From Branchiostoma floridae (taxonomy: Eukaryota; Chordata; Leptocardii; Amphioxiformes; Branchiostomatidae), in assembly GCF_000003815.2 (NCBI RefSeq), contig NC_049983.1:16582018-16646017 (forward strand): a DNA stretch of 64,000 bases. Direction: 5' to 3'. Below are positions 36,925 to 47,899 of the stretch, piece by piece; position 1 is the first letter of the stretch, and each line of letters starts with the position of its first letter. A program made the position numbers and the translations under genes. Under the pieces are notes generated by a model, which saw only the letters and a list, made by a program, of their open reading frames with translations, had not been told where the DNA came from and searched no databases.

Positions 36925-37440
36925 CTTTGCCCTTCGGGAAAGCTACTTTACACGGCTTTCCTCACTCCACCCAGGTGTAAAATGGTCAGTTGGGGAGGTA
37001 AAAGGCGGTGGAAGATTGTTGGGCTGTACCTCCCAATTCCGTACCCTAGACGCAGTAGATTAACAATTCACTGCCAAAGCTACTTTACACGGCTTTCCTC
37101 ACTCCGCCCGGGTGTAAAATGGCCATGATTTCTGTTGGGTAAATTAAAGGTGGTGGGAGGAGAGTGTTGGGCTCCACCTACTCTCCAAACAGAGGTTAGG
37201 CTCCGGCTGTTTAACGTTTTTTTTAGTCGTTTTTATCGGGCTTTCTATTTTGTATTCTATCTTGCTGTGCCAAAGCCTAACTGACGTACTTCAAGAAAAA
37301 TGACAAAATAGAAAGCCCGATAAAAACGACTAAAAACGTTTAAAAAACAGCCGGAGCCTAACCTCTGCTTGGAGAGTAGGCTCCACCTCCCAATACCACG
37401 CCCGAGACACAGTAGATTAACAACCCACTGCCACTCTATA
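36925..37440. repeat. Two tandem copies of an interspersed repeat
   Basis: Copy 1 (about 36925-37072) and copy 2 (about 37073-37440) share AAAGCTACTTTACACGGCTT, CACTCC.CCC.GGTGTAAAAT, GTTGGGCT and CAGTAGATTAACAA. Copy 2 is split by the 200-bp element at 37179-37378. A further relative is at about 60258-60352. Confidence 0.75.
37179..37378. mobile_element. Short inverted-repeat element with 9-bp target duplication and empty site
   Basis: A 200-bp element whose first and last ~35 bases are inverted copies (TACTCTCCAAACAGAGGTTA at the left). It is flanked by GGCTCCACC at 37170-37178 and 37379-37387. Copy 1 of the surrounding repeat shows the uninterrupted site (GGCTGTACCTCCCAATTCC at about 37020). 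The interior has the inverted pair TTTTTATCGGGCTTTCTATT and its complement. No coding sequence. A 9-bp duplication suggests a Mutator-like or related superfamily. Confidence 0.9.
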
Positions 37441-37845
37441 AAAGGCTATGGGGCCACTTAATATAGATAAAATATACCTTTACTCTTTTTAAGCTTGACT
37501 GTATGCTATGACGCTGTGACAGTCTTTTTTTACATGGACAAGAAACTGAAACAAATCAGTGGTATGTGCCGACGTCTTGTCAATGTGACAACCTGGTTTT
37601 CTTTTTATAAACTGCCAGAAAGTCAGTTTTTGTCAGAGCTTATGTTATATCTCGACAATCGCACAGCAGAATACTGGTTCTTTTCATTACAAATCTACGT
37701 CCACCAGGAAGAAGCTGTTTCTTTTGATTTCTTAAAATTTTCCTATATGTATAAGAGAATGTACATACAGTCGATATCGATTCATGCATTTCGTTCTGTC
37801 AAGGAGATCCAAATTAACGATGAGTTTATAATGATTCTTTTCCAG

Positions 37846-40146
37846 AGACTCCTGGCCGTTTCTCAGGCTGTTCCTGTTAAAGTGCAGCCCCCTGCCGCAC
37901 AAGGAAAAGACGGACTGATATACGCAGCGAACCACGCCAATGGTAAGCACCTGCTACTCTCCAAGCAGAGGTTAGGCTCCGGCTGTTTTTTTAACGCTTT
38001 TTTAGTCGTTTTTATCGGGCTTTCCTTCAGTTAGGCTTTGATACAGCAAGATAAAATACAAAATAGAAAGCTCGACAGAAATGACTAAATAACCTCTGCT
38101 TGGAGAGTAAGCACCCGCCTCACTTAAACCATTCAGCTCTATTCGATGCGGGTTTCAACTCAGTCATCCTTTTTCTTTTATATGTTACCAGTTTTACCAT
38201 CAGTCGGCTATCTTTTATAACACCTTTCTCTTAAACTACAGGCAACAAAGTTGAAATATTGAAATCAATTGTATCTAAAACTGACAGAAATCATAATTTC
38301 CAACACAACAATGGAGCTTGCCCCAATTTGGGCTCAACACCAATCTTTGTCAAGATATGATCTATTTTGTAAGACCCCAATTTGGAACTCTATACTGGGT
38401 ACAATTGTCGTTTCTACTAGCAAAAATCATGAATCGCGATTTTAATTAAATGTTTGCCCGATTGTAATCTCTGTCTGGCATGTATCATGTATATGAGCAT
38501 ACAAGAATTATGTAACTTTACCAACAGATTTAATTACGTCATCTTGCAGCTTCTTTTTTAAAATTTCATGATGTTCTTTATCTTGATCATTGACTTCTCT
38601 TACTTTCGTACGCACCATGGTTGTATTCATGATATCATAGAGGGCTATATATTGGTGTGGTTTCTATATTTTTGGAGACATTTGTAAAATCCATCCAATA
38701 ACTTGATTATTCATCTATATATTCATCCAACCATTTATCTCTCTTTTCATTAATTCGTTTATATCAATTTATTCGTCTATACATTCATTCAGTCATCCAT
38801 TGTAGACGTGTGGCCATCATAACAGAATAGAGATTTACATCAAATGTGATCACAAAAATGATATGCTACATATGTGGTGAATGTGTTATACTGAGTTATC
38901 ACAATTCGTACGATCACGTGCGCAGTTACTTTGGAGCACTCGTTCCAGATCATAATGACATTAATCGATTCATCAAATATAGGGCAGTCAGTTCAAATAA
39001 TTTCTGAAGAAATAGGAAGGAGCACAAAGTTTAATCAAATCATTTTATTTAGTTCAATGGTCTTCAATTATACACTTACAATTGGTCTATAATTTCCTCA
39101 AACTTAAGTCACATTGGTATTCTGGCACTTGCTTGACCCAATGTTTTTATGCTTTGCTTGTCTTCATCACACATGATGTCAGTGTAACAACCATTAATCT
39201 TTTCGGAAACGAATATTATAAAGTTATTGATTAGGGGTTCACATCTACTCTCCCCTGCTGGTCATGCTGGGGTGTTGTATGTGACCCAGATGTACCTATC
39301 GGAATTTAAACGTTTTGTATAATTGTTTTCTGTTGTTATAGTTTCAATGCGGTATTGTTCAATATTGGTTACATATATGTTTGCATTATTTATTCATTTA
39401 TTTCACCTCTGTTATAATGACGATTCCCGTACTTTTGTGTTTTACTTTTCATTCATTGTATTTTGTTAGTGGTGCCGTGAACATACGCTTTTAGCTTGAG
39501 TGCTGCACCACTGTGTGTGATATTTGCATATTCTTTGATAAAAAATATTTTTGGCAAGATCATGCCCGAGGGCTAATTGCAAAGTAAGGCAGTGGCATAC
39601 AGAACATGGACATTTCATCTATTGCTAATTTATATCTAGTCTTTTTCGTATGGGAGAAGAATTGCACACTATTTTCGTTATATTACATAAGCTTTCGTTA
39701 TATTATATAAGCTTGCAAAAAAATTGCATGATATAGAAAAGGAGGATGAACCAAGTTGACGACTCTGTCTCTCTTCCATCATGCTCTGCTCCCGCCAGTA
39801 CAGAGGCCAATTTGACATTGTGTTTATCATTATTAGGTTGGCAAGAGTAAGCGTCTTGCAGATGTATTTCCTATTCGTACCGAATGGTTTTGCATGCATC
39901 ATCAACAGTATTCTATATGTATATTTTGGTTCGGTCGGCCTTCATATTCGTATATGTGCCGTCCAAATATGTTTGCATTTTATGAACTACTTAGTGCTGT
40001 TATGACCGCGCCAAGGAGGTTACATGTGCGATTATAATGTACATGTGAGTGGTTTAGTAGCATAACTCAAGAAAGTCTACATGGATTGTAATGTAATTAC
40101 CTTTGCCAGAATGGCTAAGGTTATGTTTTAGGCTTATGAGTCTGTG

Positions 40147-40177
<31 letters not shown>

Positions 40178-42097
40178 GTGTTAACAGTATAACTCAAGAA
40201 GCCTTTGATGGATCCCAATAATATTTGGTAGGTGGGTAGGGGTCGGGAAAACGAAGGTCAAGTTCGATAATGGGCCCCCTAGCGGCTTGCTAACGTACTG
40301 CAGCAAAACCTCAATTTTTTTTATCTCGTGTTCTGGACCTCCTGTGGTTATGATTTTTGAGTGGTAGATAGCCCTTGGGGCAGAGAGTAAGTGCTTTAAG
40401 TTTGGACCCCCTAGCGGCTTGTTTGGAACTGCAGTCGCCGATTTCCTTTCAAACTTTGGACGAGAATAACTCGAGAACGTGTTGATGGATCGTCATGGTT
40501 TTTGGTATGTAGATAGCCCAAGTAACAATGTACACAATGGAATACCAATTATGCAAATCAGCAACTAATTTGCATAATTAATGAGGAAAGTTTATAAATC
40601 CACTGCATTTCATGATAGGACTTTCAAACTTGTCACATATATAGATGAGGAAGGGAGAAATATCAATGCATATTGATTATGCAAATGACGGTCTCATTTG
40701 CATAATTAATGAGAAAATATAAACGTGTTGACGGATCGTCATGGTTTTTGGTATGTAGATAGCCAAAGGGAAGACTTACATGATGGAATTATAATTATGT
40801 AAATCGACTGCTAATTTGCATAATTAATGAGAAAAGTTTGTAAATCCACTGCATTCCTTATAGGACTTTCAAACTTGTCACATTTTTAGCTAAGAAAGAA
40901 GGAAATATCAATACACATTTATTATGCAAATGATGATCTCATTTGCATGATTGATAGCAAAACATGAACGTGTTGACGGATCGTCATGATTTTTGGTATG
41001 TAGATAGCCGAAGTAAAAACTTACATAATGAGATACTAGTTATGCAAATTAACAGCTAATCTGCATGATTAATGAGGAAAGATAAATCCACTGCATTCCG
41101 TGATAGGACTTTCAAACTTGTCACATATGTAACTGAGAAAGATGGCAGAGAATAAGAGGTGAATGTTTGGGTCCGCTTAACGTCTTTTCTTGAACTGCAG
41201 GAGCCGGTTTAGTTTCCTACTTTGAAAGAGAATAAGGGATGAAAGGATCATCATGATTTTTGGTATGCTGATAGCTTAAATGATGCTTGATACAATTCAA
41301 TATTATTATGTAAATCTAATCTGCATAGGGATCTAATTTGCATAAGCAATGGCGAAATGTTATGAACCAACTCCAGGCATATAAAATAAAATGTAATGTG
41401 TAACACATTTATGTCTACAGACATCATTCTACATAACAAACCTGGTTTATTTGGCAAAGGTATGTGTTCGTTGAACTCTAGTTGTTTATGTGGTTAGGTT
41501 TTGTCTTATTGAAAAGTGTATCATACTTTGTGACACTGGCGGCTTTCCTTAGTACTGCAGCAAAACTTCCGGAGTTCTGGACAAGCTCTGGTCAAAAGGC
41601 TTTTTAGTGGTAGACAGCTCTTTGGCTCGAAAAGAAGTGACATAGATTCGGGCCTTCTAGCTGCTTTCGCTAGAACTGCAAATCATTTTACTTGCGAAAT
41701 TTGAAACAGGATCAGTCAGGATGAGATCTAGATAAATGAATTTTCATCTATATCTAGGGTTAGGAATTATATTGATCAAGTGTTTCACACAAGGGCCACT
41801 TCATCCATAACCTTAACCAGTTTTGAATCTGTACTTAGCGTACGTTTTGTCCCGTTGTGGCTTAGTCGATAGTTTTCGAATCTTCCTAGAACTATCATCC
41901 ACTCTACAAAGTAAGGCTGTGTGCTTCTGTGCTATCCTATATTTATCTAACTAGTACACTTATGTGCTATTCATGTACGTAAGAGTCTGCATCGATATCA
42001 GACGAAGAGAGTAATTATTGGCCCGTATATTTCAGGTGACTTCTGCCGCCTAAGAAGCCTGGAGCAGTGGATGGACGAGACTAGAGCAGCCGTTTGA
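37846..42097 (+). CDS. Two terminal exons of an unidentified gene
   Basis: Exon A (37846-37942) follows a good acceptor (TCTTTTCCAG) and ends at GTAAGC in phase 1; exon B (42036-42097) follows TATATTTCAG, continues in phase 1 and ends in TGA at 42095-42097. Together they read RLLAVSQAVPVKVQPPAAQG, then KDGLIYAANHANGDFCRLRS, then LEQWMDETRAAV and stop. The matching phases, strong splice sites and coding-like peptide support a real C-terminus. Upstream exons were not found; they may lie in or before the gap at 36711-36810. The 4.1-kb intron is filled with transposons. The stop lies only 54 bases before the next gene's first ATG. The product is not recognised. Confidence 0.45.
37955..38109. mobile_element. 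Short inverted-repeat element inserted beside a splice donor
   Basis: A 155-bp element with ends TACTCTCCAAGCAGAGGTTA and CTCTGCTTGGAGAGTA. The flanks are AGCACCTGC (37946-37954) and AGCACCCGC (38110-38118), a 9-bp duplication with one difference. It sits 12 bases after the end of exon A (37942). Confidence 0.8.
38110..39540. other. AT-rich intron sequence
   Basis: No exon or element supported. ATTCAT/TCATTC short tandem runs occur at about 38700-38800. Confidence 0.4.
39541..39590 (-). mobile_element. LINE 3' UTR fragment
   Basis: GCCCGAGGGCTAATTGCAA here equals the 3' UTR block of the LINE at about 14980-14998. On the minus strand the order of blocks is the same. No coding frame was found beside it, so it is probably a very short 5'-truncated copy extending to higher coordinates. 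Confidence 0.5.
40090..41485 (+). repeat. Long interspersed repeat, copy 3
   Basis: Begins GTAATTACCTTTGCCAGAAT, has a TGTC microsatellite (about 40148-40178), GGGCCCCCTAGCGGCTT twice, and four recurring ATTTTTGGTATG / TTTGCATAATTAATGA units, and ends GGTATGTGTTCGTTGAACTC followed by TAGTTG. Shares its architecture with 27435-28517 and, reversed, 25527-26760. Non-coding. Confidence 0.65.
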
Positions 42098-42151
42098 CAC
42101 AGGAAGAGGGACTTTTCTTAAGTCGAACTTTTTTAACTTCATTCTAAGTTT

Positions 42152-42347
42152 ATGATATATATGTATAGTATGATCAAAGAAATACTTGTTCTAGCAATCT
42201 TGGTAGGATGCACAGGTTTAGACACGGCATGTTTTCCTGGGTGCAGGAAAGCACAATCATGGGCACCCTGCGTTCCTTATAGGGTACCTCAACACGGTGT
42301 GCCGTTTGATAACACTTGTATCTCATGCACCTCGCAACAACAGCAGC

Positions 42348-42378
<31 letters not shown>

Positions 42379-44803
42379 TGAAAACTCCTCTCAGCCAGCC
42401 TCGGTATGCCTCCCTAACAACGTACATGTGGGGGTTAGAGGGTTTCCGTTTGGAATACTGTCAAAACTGCGACCACCTAAGAATAATCTAATCTCTGAGC
42501 TTGCCCTTCTTAACTGTGAAATCTCAGATCTAGAACAGGACACTTTGGCTGCGTTTCCACGACTAAATCACTTATACCTCGACTTCAACAACTTGACTCA
42601 CGTGAGGCGAGACTGGTTTGATGGCTTGGTGACCCCAGAATTGTTACTAACTTTGTCACTTTCACACAACCATATCAACAACATCGACCCAAAATGCTTC
42701 CAAAACCTGACTTACTTGCAAACACTGCTACTGGAAGGTAACTCTTTACAAAATGTCCAGCCGTCCTGGTCCCATGGATTGAAAGCTTTACTCCATCTAT
42801 CCTTGAAGTCGAACTTCATCGAAAGTATTCATCAAGAAGCTTTCAAGTCATTGTCAATGCTGGAAACCTTAGACATCAGCAGAAACGCGTTGACGTGTCT
42901 GTCAGGGGAAACTGTCAAAGGGCTAAGTGGGCTGAAGCATCTTGATTTGGGTGGGAATAGATCTCTCGTCGATTCTGCTTGGGTGATGAAATGGCATCTT
43001 AGTTACCGATACCTTCGCTACTTCGGCCATAATGTCGCCCTGCTGGTGAATGGAACACTTTTCTGTATTACTAAAGGTCACCTGAAGCGATATGACGTCA
43101 GGGTATACAAGGAAACGCAGCTAGCTCGGCCTGGTGGAGATATATACATGCGATGTCGTTCACTGAACATATGGGGTGCTGTTGGAAGTAAGACTGACCT
43201 GCCATTTGTGATGATATCAGCTAACAGAGAAGCAGACAAGCCACATGACACACTCAAGGTCACACACTTGTGCAGACGTGCTTGGGAAGATGCTGGCAGC
43301 GTTAAGATAGCATTAAGAGAGGGCTCTACTCTACAGATAGTTCCCATGGATGTAGACAAGTCTAGCAAACTTCGGTTTGTTGCTGTGGTCATGTCTGACG
43401 TCACAGCTAGAGTAGGCAGGAACACATCTTCTGTTCGGAGCTACAACGGAAGTATTGATACTTTTGGTCATGAGGAAAGTAAGAATGTGACTTGTTTGTA
43501 TAACGCGCTAGGAAAGACCCACAGGTATGTCTTCACCGCGCCCGTGTCAAACACCCCTGGAAGCCCCGTGTGTGAAGAGAAGATGAGAGTGACTCACACA
43601 ACATCAGAGCCCCAAACCCACACAACCAGGGGCATCCTGGACCAGACCAACTCCAACACAACTCCAACTGTGACGGTACAACCGGGGAAGGAGAGATCCC
43701 TACACGTAGGAATCATCGCAGTGTTAGCTGTAGTAGGGGTTGTCTTGGTAGCACTGCTTGTAACATGTCTGATTCGGAGACAACAGTGTTGCTCACGGGG
43801 TCACCACGCTGCGGCTGGTTCGCAGGGGCCTCCGCTGGCCGTCATCTCTACGGGTCGCTGGATGATCAGTGAAGAAAACAGTCGGGATGTATCAGAGGAG
43901 GTCAGCCAAAACGAGGCTGACCAGGTAACAGGCACGGGCACGGGCACGGGCACGGGCACACGGGACGCTTCATCTGCGGATGATGATGAGGCCCAGTACA
44001 GCGGAATTCCCGACGAGTACTTCAACTACTACAACACACGGCCGGGAGTACAACATCCTTACTGGGAGATTCCTGATGACTTCTTCAACTACTACAACAC
44101 ACGACCGGGGGCACAAAATCCTTACTGGGAGATCCCAGATGAGTACTACAGCTACGAGAACACACGTCCCAAATCCTTCCCCCCATCATCCCGCCGACAC
44201 CCCGAGGATGATGACACGGTACGTTTCTACGCCGCTGGAGCTGAGGTGGCCCTTCCTTCATCAACCAGGCTGGGCGACAGGCATCCAGCCTATGGCACAG
44301 CCTCGCCAACAACAGCAGCTCGAAACAGTTACCAAACTGCACGTCAGAGGACGACAAGCATCAGACCGTATGGAACACTCCCCCGAACCAGGTCAGACCC
44401 ACAGATATCTGTACGCCACCGGATGGTACACGTCAGTTCGTATGGAGTGTCTGTAGCAGGCAGAAACAGAGCCAGGGATCTAGCTTTAATGGGTAAATAT
44501 AGCAGACTACAGGGCAGGAGACAGGACAGAACCTTGTACCATAACCCCACTGCTCATGCTGCAATGGCAGCCACACAGCGCAATAACGTAAGGTACCAAG
44601 TTAACAACAAAACACGCGAAAACATGTCATACCAACCAGCACAAAACATTCCCCCCACCGAATCTACAGGTGAAGACTTCCCGATGACACAGGAGCAGGG
44701 CAGAGAAGGCCGGATTTACAGGGCACAAACCTTCAGCACTGCTGAGGTAAAGTCAGGGGTAAAGCAGTCCACAAACAAGGCTAGCCATCGCAAAAGTATT
44801 TAG
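42152..44803 (+). CDS. Intronless LRR transmembrane receptor-like protein with polyglutamine
   Basis: One 883-codon exon. The seventh residue (ATG at 42170) is an equally good start and gives a shorter signal peptide (MIKEILVLAILVGCTGL). A cysteine-rich N-terminal cap contains a run of 14 glutamines (residues 62-75, mostly CAA). LRR units follow at about 113-270 (for example LNHLYLDFNNLTH, LQTLLLEGNSLQN, LETLDISRNALTC). A region of about 240 residues with scattered cysteines and N-glycosylation sites replaces a standard LRR C-terminal cap. The membrane segment is about 517-541 (VGIIAVLAVVGVVLVALLV). The tail has a GT dipeptide run (594-603) and three units of about 21 residues built on IPDEY.NYYNTRP (619-676). 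These suggest a cell-surface receptor with tyrosine-rich cytoplasmic signalling or docking sites; ligand and partners are unknown. An ATG-proximal acceptor-like CTAAG at 42145-42149 may mark a 5' UTR intron. Confidence 0.88.
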
Positions 44804-44920
44804 GCAGTGTTTTATCCTTTCACAGCTCCAGCATACTAAAGTTACACTTTCCACACTTCCAGCACATCCCACCACATAAAAATAACCAGCTCAAAACCTA
44901 ACCATCCTTACAGCGTTAGA

Positions 44921-44926
44921 AATAAA
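44921..44926 (+). promoter_or_regulatory. Polyadenylation signal of the intronless LRR gene
   Basis: AATAAA 118 bases after the stop codon at 44801-44803. Confidence 0.6.
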
Positions 44927-44934
44927 GTTTCACA

Positions 44935-45215
44935 CTTACCCAATATCCCAATGTTAAAAAACGGCATCCAAACATTATACGGCTTTGAAAGGGAAGCTCC
45001 ACATTTCCTAGCAACTCCACGCTTACCCCACATCAGTCTTTAAAAAGTACAGCTTCACACTTACCGAGCATCAAAGCAGTAAAATGAAATGCCGTTCTAA
45101 GCTTACATAACATCCTAGCAGTAAAGATGCAGCTACACGCTTACGCAACATCAAAAGGTTAAAAATGCATCCCCATAGGCCACACTAGTACTTACCCAAC
45201 ATTCCGGTGTTAAAA
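44935..45215. repeat. Degenerate tandem repeat after the LRR gene
   Basis: A block like CACGCTTACCCAACATC followed by a GTTAAAAA or GTAAAAAT stretch recurs at about 44935, 45013, 45061, 45102, 45142 and 45192, with uneven 40-78 base spacing. Confidence 0.5.
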
Positions 45216-45559
45216 ATACGGTTGAAGACTACAGTGTCACAGTGTAATACCCATATCTCTGATACATGCACCTAATATTTTAAACAAGGCTTCTACGTCC
45301 AGTCTGAAACTAGCAATAGGAAATAATCTAAATTTGCAGGTTGATGAATTTTTCTGCAGGTACTTTGTTCTTGCCATGGCAACAGAATCATGAATTCGTT
45401 TCTTTATATTTTCTCTTGCACCCAGGAACTCTGCCGTGTTGTATATGTATACGTTACTGTAATTGTGGGTTTAGACACTGTTTTAGAAAGGGTGTATAGA
45501 AGCACATTGTTCGTATCATTACACTGTGCGAAAGGGTGTGATTTCCGGACAAAGTCGGA

Positions 45560-46500
45560 GTTGACATATTTTTGGACATGCTAAATATTCGGACTGCGTC
45601 CGGGCACGATGTTCAATATTTCCCATATCTGGAAATATCATGAGTCAGGAATTGTCTTGTTATGTATCCGGACAAATAAGACTTTCCTGTTTTTCAAGAT
45701 ACGCGCCATTGACGTTTCTTGCCTCCGAATACGTGATATGTTCTACATTCTTTGCATATCCAAGGTCCATATATTTCGTTAAGGAATACCCGGACAAATT
45801 AGGAGTTTGCACGAAACATGATGTGAATTTTTTCTGGGCCATTGTCAGATGACATTTTCATATTCATTATGTCTCAGAATGTCATGATTCATGAAATGTT
45901 TTGGCACATGCCCGGACGGATAGAATTTCCCGTTCTTCCGAATACGTGCCAGCGACGTTTCATGTTTTCGAACTCATACTATTTTCTTTTCCTTCCATTT
46001 ACGAGACATATCCGCGACAGATATTCCATGGATTTTAGGACAGATTTGGAGTTAGCATATTCTGACCGTTACTGATAAAGGTATTCTATACGTGAATTGT
46101 GAATCGGTGATTGTTTTATTGCGCATCTGAACAAATAAGACTGCAATTTTTTGCCGAAATTTTCGCTCCTTCCAAATTCATATTCCGTTCCATTTACGAC
46201 AGATGTCGACAGATTACGACAGATGATTTGTTGGGTATCCTAAAAAGGTTTCCTATCTTGTCAAATACACGTCATTAACGTTTTTGTTTCTGTATATGTG
46301 TTTTTATTTTACAACGAGTATGCCCGATGTCGATGTATGTTTACTCTTTAATTTTCTGGTAATTAAGGCTTATTAGCTACCATATACATGTGCAAATATA
46401 CTAACATCGACATTCACAATCAAATGACACAGAAAACAATTTTTGCGATGGTATCAATTATGAGTCAAGTATTATTGTTTCTTTGCATATCCGGACAATA
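45560..46500. other. Satellite-like stretch with scattered CCGGA motifs
   Basis: Repeated loose motifs (TATCCGGACAAAT at 45668, ACCCGGACAAAT at 45788, GCCCGGACGGAT at 45910, CATATCCGGACAATATC at 46487) without a fixed period. The open frames here are not convincing genes. Confidence 0.45.
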
Positions 46501-46523
46501 TCAAGAACAACATTCACTCAAAA

Positions 46524-47027
46524 CACTCCACCCCAGCGGTGCAGTTTGGGATAGGTCCATATCCGGATAATATCTTGAACAAAGTTCAGTCAAAACACTC
46601 CACCCCAGCGGTGCAGTTTGGGATAGGTCCATATCCGGACAATATCTTGAACAAAGTTCAGTCAAAACACTCCACCCCAGCGGTGCAGTTTGGGATAGGT
46701 CCATATCCGGACAATATCTTGAACAAAGTTCAGTCAAAACACTCCACCCCAGCGGTGCAGTTTGGGATAGGTCCATATCCGGACAATATCTTGAACAAAG
46801 TTCAGTCAAAACACTCCACCCCAGCGGTGCAGTTTGGGATAGGTCCATATCCGGACAATATCTTGAACAAAGTTCAGTCAAAACACTCCACACCAGCGGT
46901 GCAGTTTGGTATAAGTCCATATCCGGACAATATCTTGAACAAAATTCGGTCAAAACACTCCACACCAGCGGTTCAGTTTGGGATAGATCCATATACGGAC
47001 AATATCATGACAAAAAGTCACTCATGA
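46524..47027. repeat. 72-bp tandem array, seven copies
   Basis: Unit starts occur at 46524, 46596, 46668, 46740, 46812, 46884 and 46956, exactly 72 bases apart. Copies 2-5 are almost identical; copies 6-7 diverge. Each contains CATATCCGGACAATATC. Since 72 is a multiple of three, long open frames arise on both strands (24-residue repeats), but there is no start context or splice support for a protein. Confidence 0.93.
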
Positions 47028-47175
47028 TATTGAATACCAGCGTTGCTATGTGGGAATGGTCCATATCCGGACAATATCACGAGGCACTCGTAAAGCGGTT
47101 ATGCAAGCTGTGCAAAGTGCCGAGCAGACCAGTGCGTTGGCATGTCAACGGTGCGCCAGGCACTGGGGAAGTCGC

Positions 47176-47475
47176 TGCAGATAACAGCCTACACCGCGCC
47201 ACAGCGTTTGCTGCTGTGTACAACTTTGAAACTGGTAAGTACATGATGCATTTATTCACAAAAATAATGCACAATGCCATGTGTTTCTGTGAAACAGGCA
47301 TGATGGATGACACTAACTTGCTTGGAACCATCTGGAGGAGTCCTTAGGTAACAAGACCATATTAGGAAGTCACATGGCTTGACTAGACCAATAGTAGACC
47401 AGCTGGTGACAGCAGTTAGGTTTGAAACTAGATTTGAACATCAGTTGTCGCCGCCGCTAGCCGCTACCGGACCAA
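47176..47475. repeat. 300-bp duplicated segment, left copy
   Basis: Identical, as far as read, to 47600-47899 (offset 424). It contains a GTAAGT donor-like site after CTTTGAAACTG at 47235, so part of it could be exonic (left-side peptide NGAPGTGEVAADNSLHRA), but no acceptor or family was recognised. Confidence 0.9.
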
Positions 47476-47496
47476 CATCAAATGTCACGTGACAGA

Positions 47497-47596
47497 NNNN
47501 NNNNNNNNNNNNNNNNNNNNNNNNNNNNNNNNNNNNNNNNNNNNNNNNNNNNNNNNNNNNNNNNNNNNNNNNNNNNNNNNNNNNNNNNNNNNNNNN
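47497..47596. other. Assembly gap (100 N)
   Basis: Exactly 100 N between the two identical 300-bp copies. Confidence 0.99.
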
Positions 47597-47599
47597 TGA

Positions 47600-47899
47600 T
47601 GCAGATAACAGCCTACACCGCGCCACAGCGTTTGCTGCTGTGTACAACTTTGAAACTGGTAAGTACATGATGCATTTATTCACAAAAATAATGCACAATG
47701 CCATGTGTTTCTGTGAAACAGGCATGATGGATGACACTAACTTGCTTGGAACCATCTGGAGGAGTCCTTAGGTAACAAGACCATATTAGGAAGTCACATG
47801 GCTTGACTAGACCAATAGTAGACCAGCTGGTGACAGCAGTTAGGTTTGAAACTAGATTTGAACATCAGTTGTCGCCGCCGCTAGCCGCTACCGGACCAA
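47600..47899. repeat. 300-bp duplicated segment, right copy
   Basis: Same sequence as 47176-47475. Only its outer flanks differ (GAACTTGAAG to the right, against CATCAAATGT after the left copy), which fits an unresolved overlap or two haplotypes around the gap. Confidence 0.9.

Noticed and set aside
37495-37845. Upstream extension of the frame through exon A (179 codons in all)
   Set aside because: The part before the TCTTTTCCAG acceptor is AT-rich and lacks a coding-like composition; only 37846-37942 looks exonic.
46501-47027. Open frames of more than 160 codons on both strands
   Set aside because: They follow from a 72-bp tandem unit being a multiple of three without stop codons; no start context, splice sites or domain.
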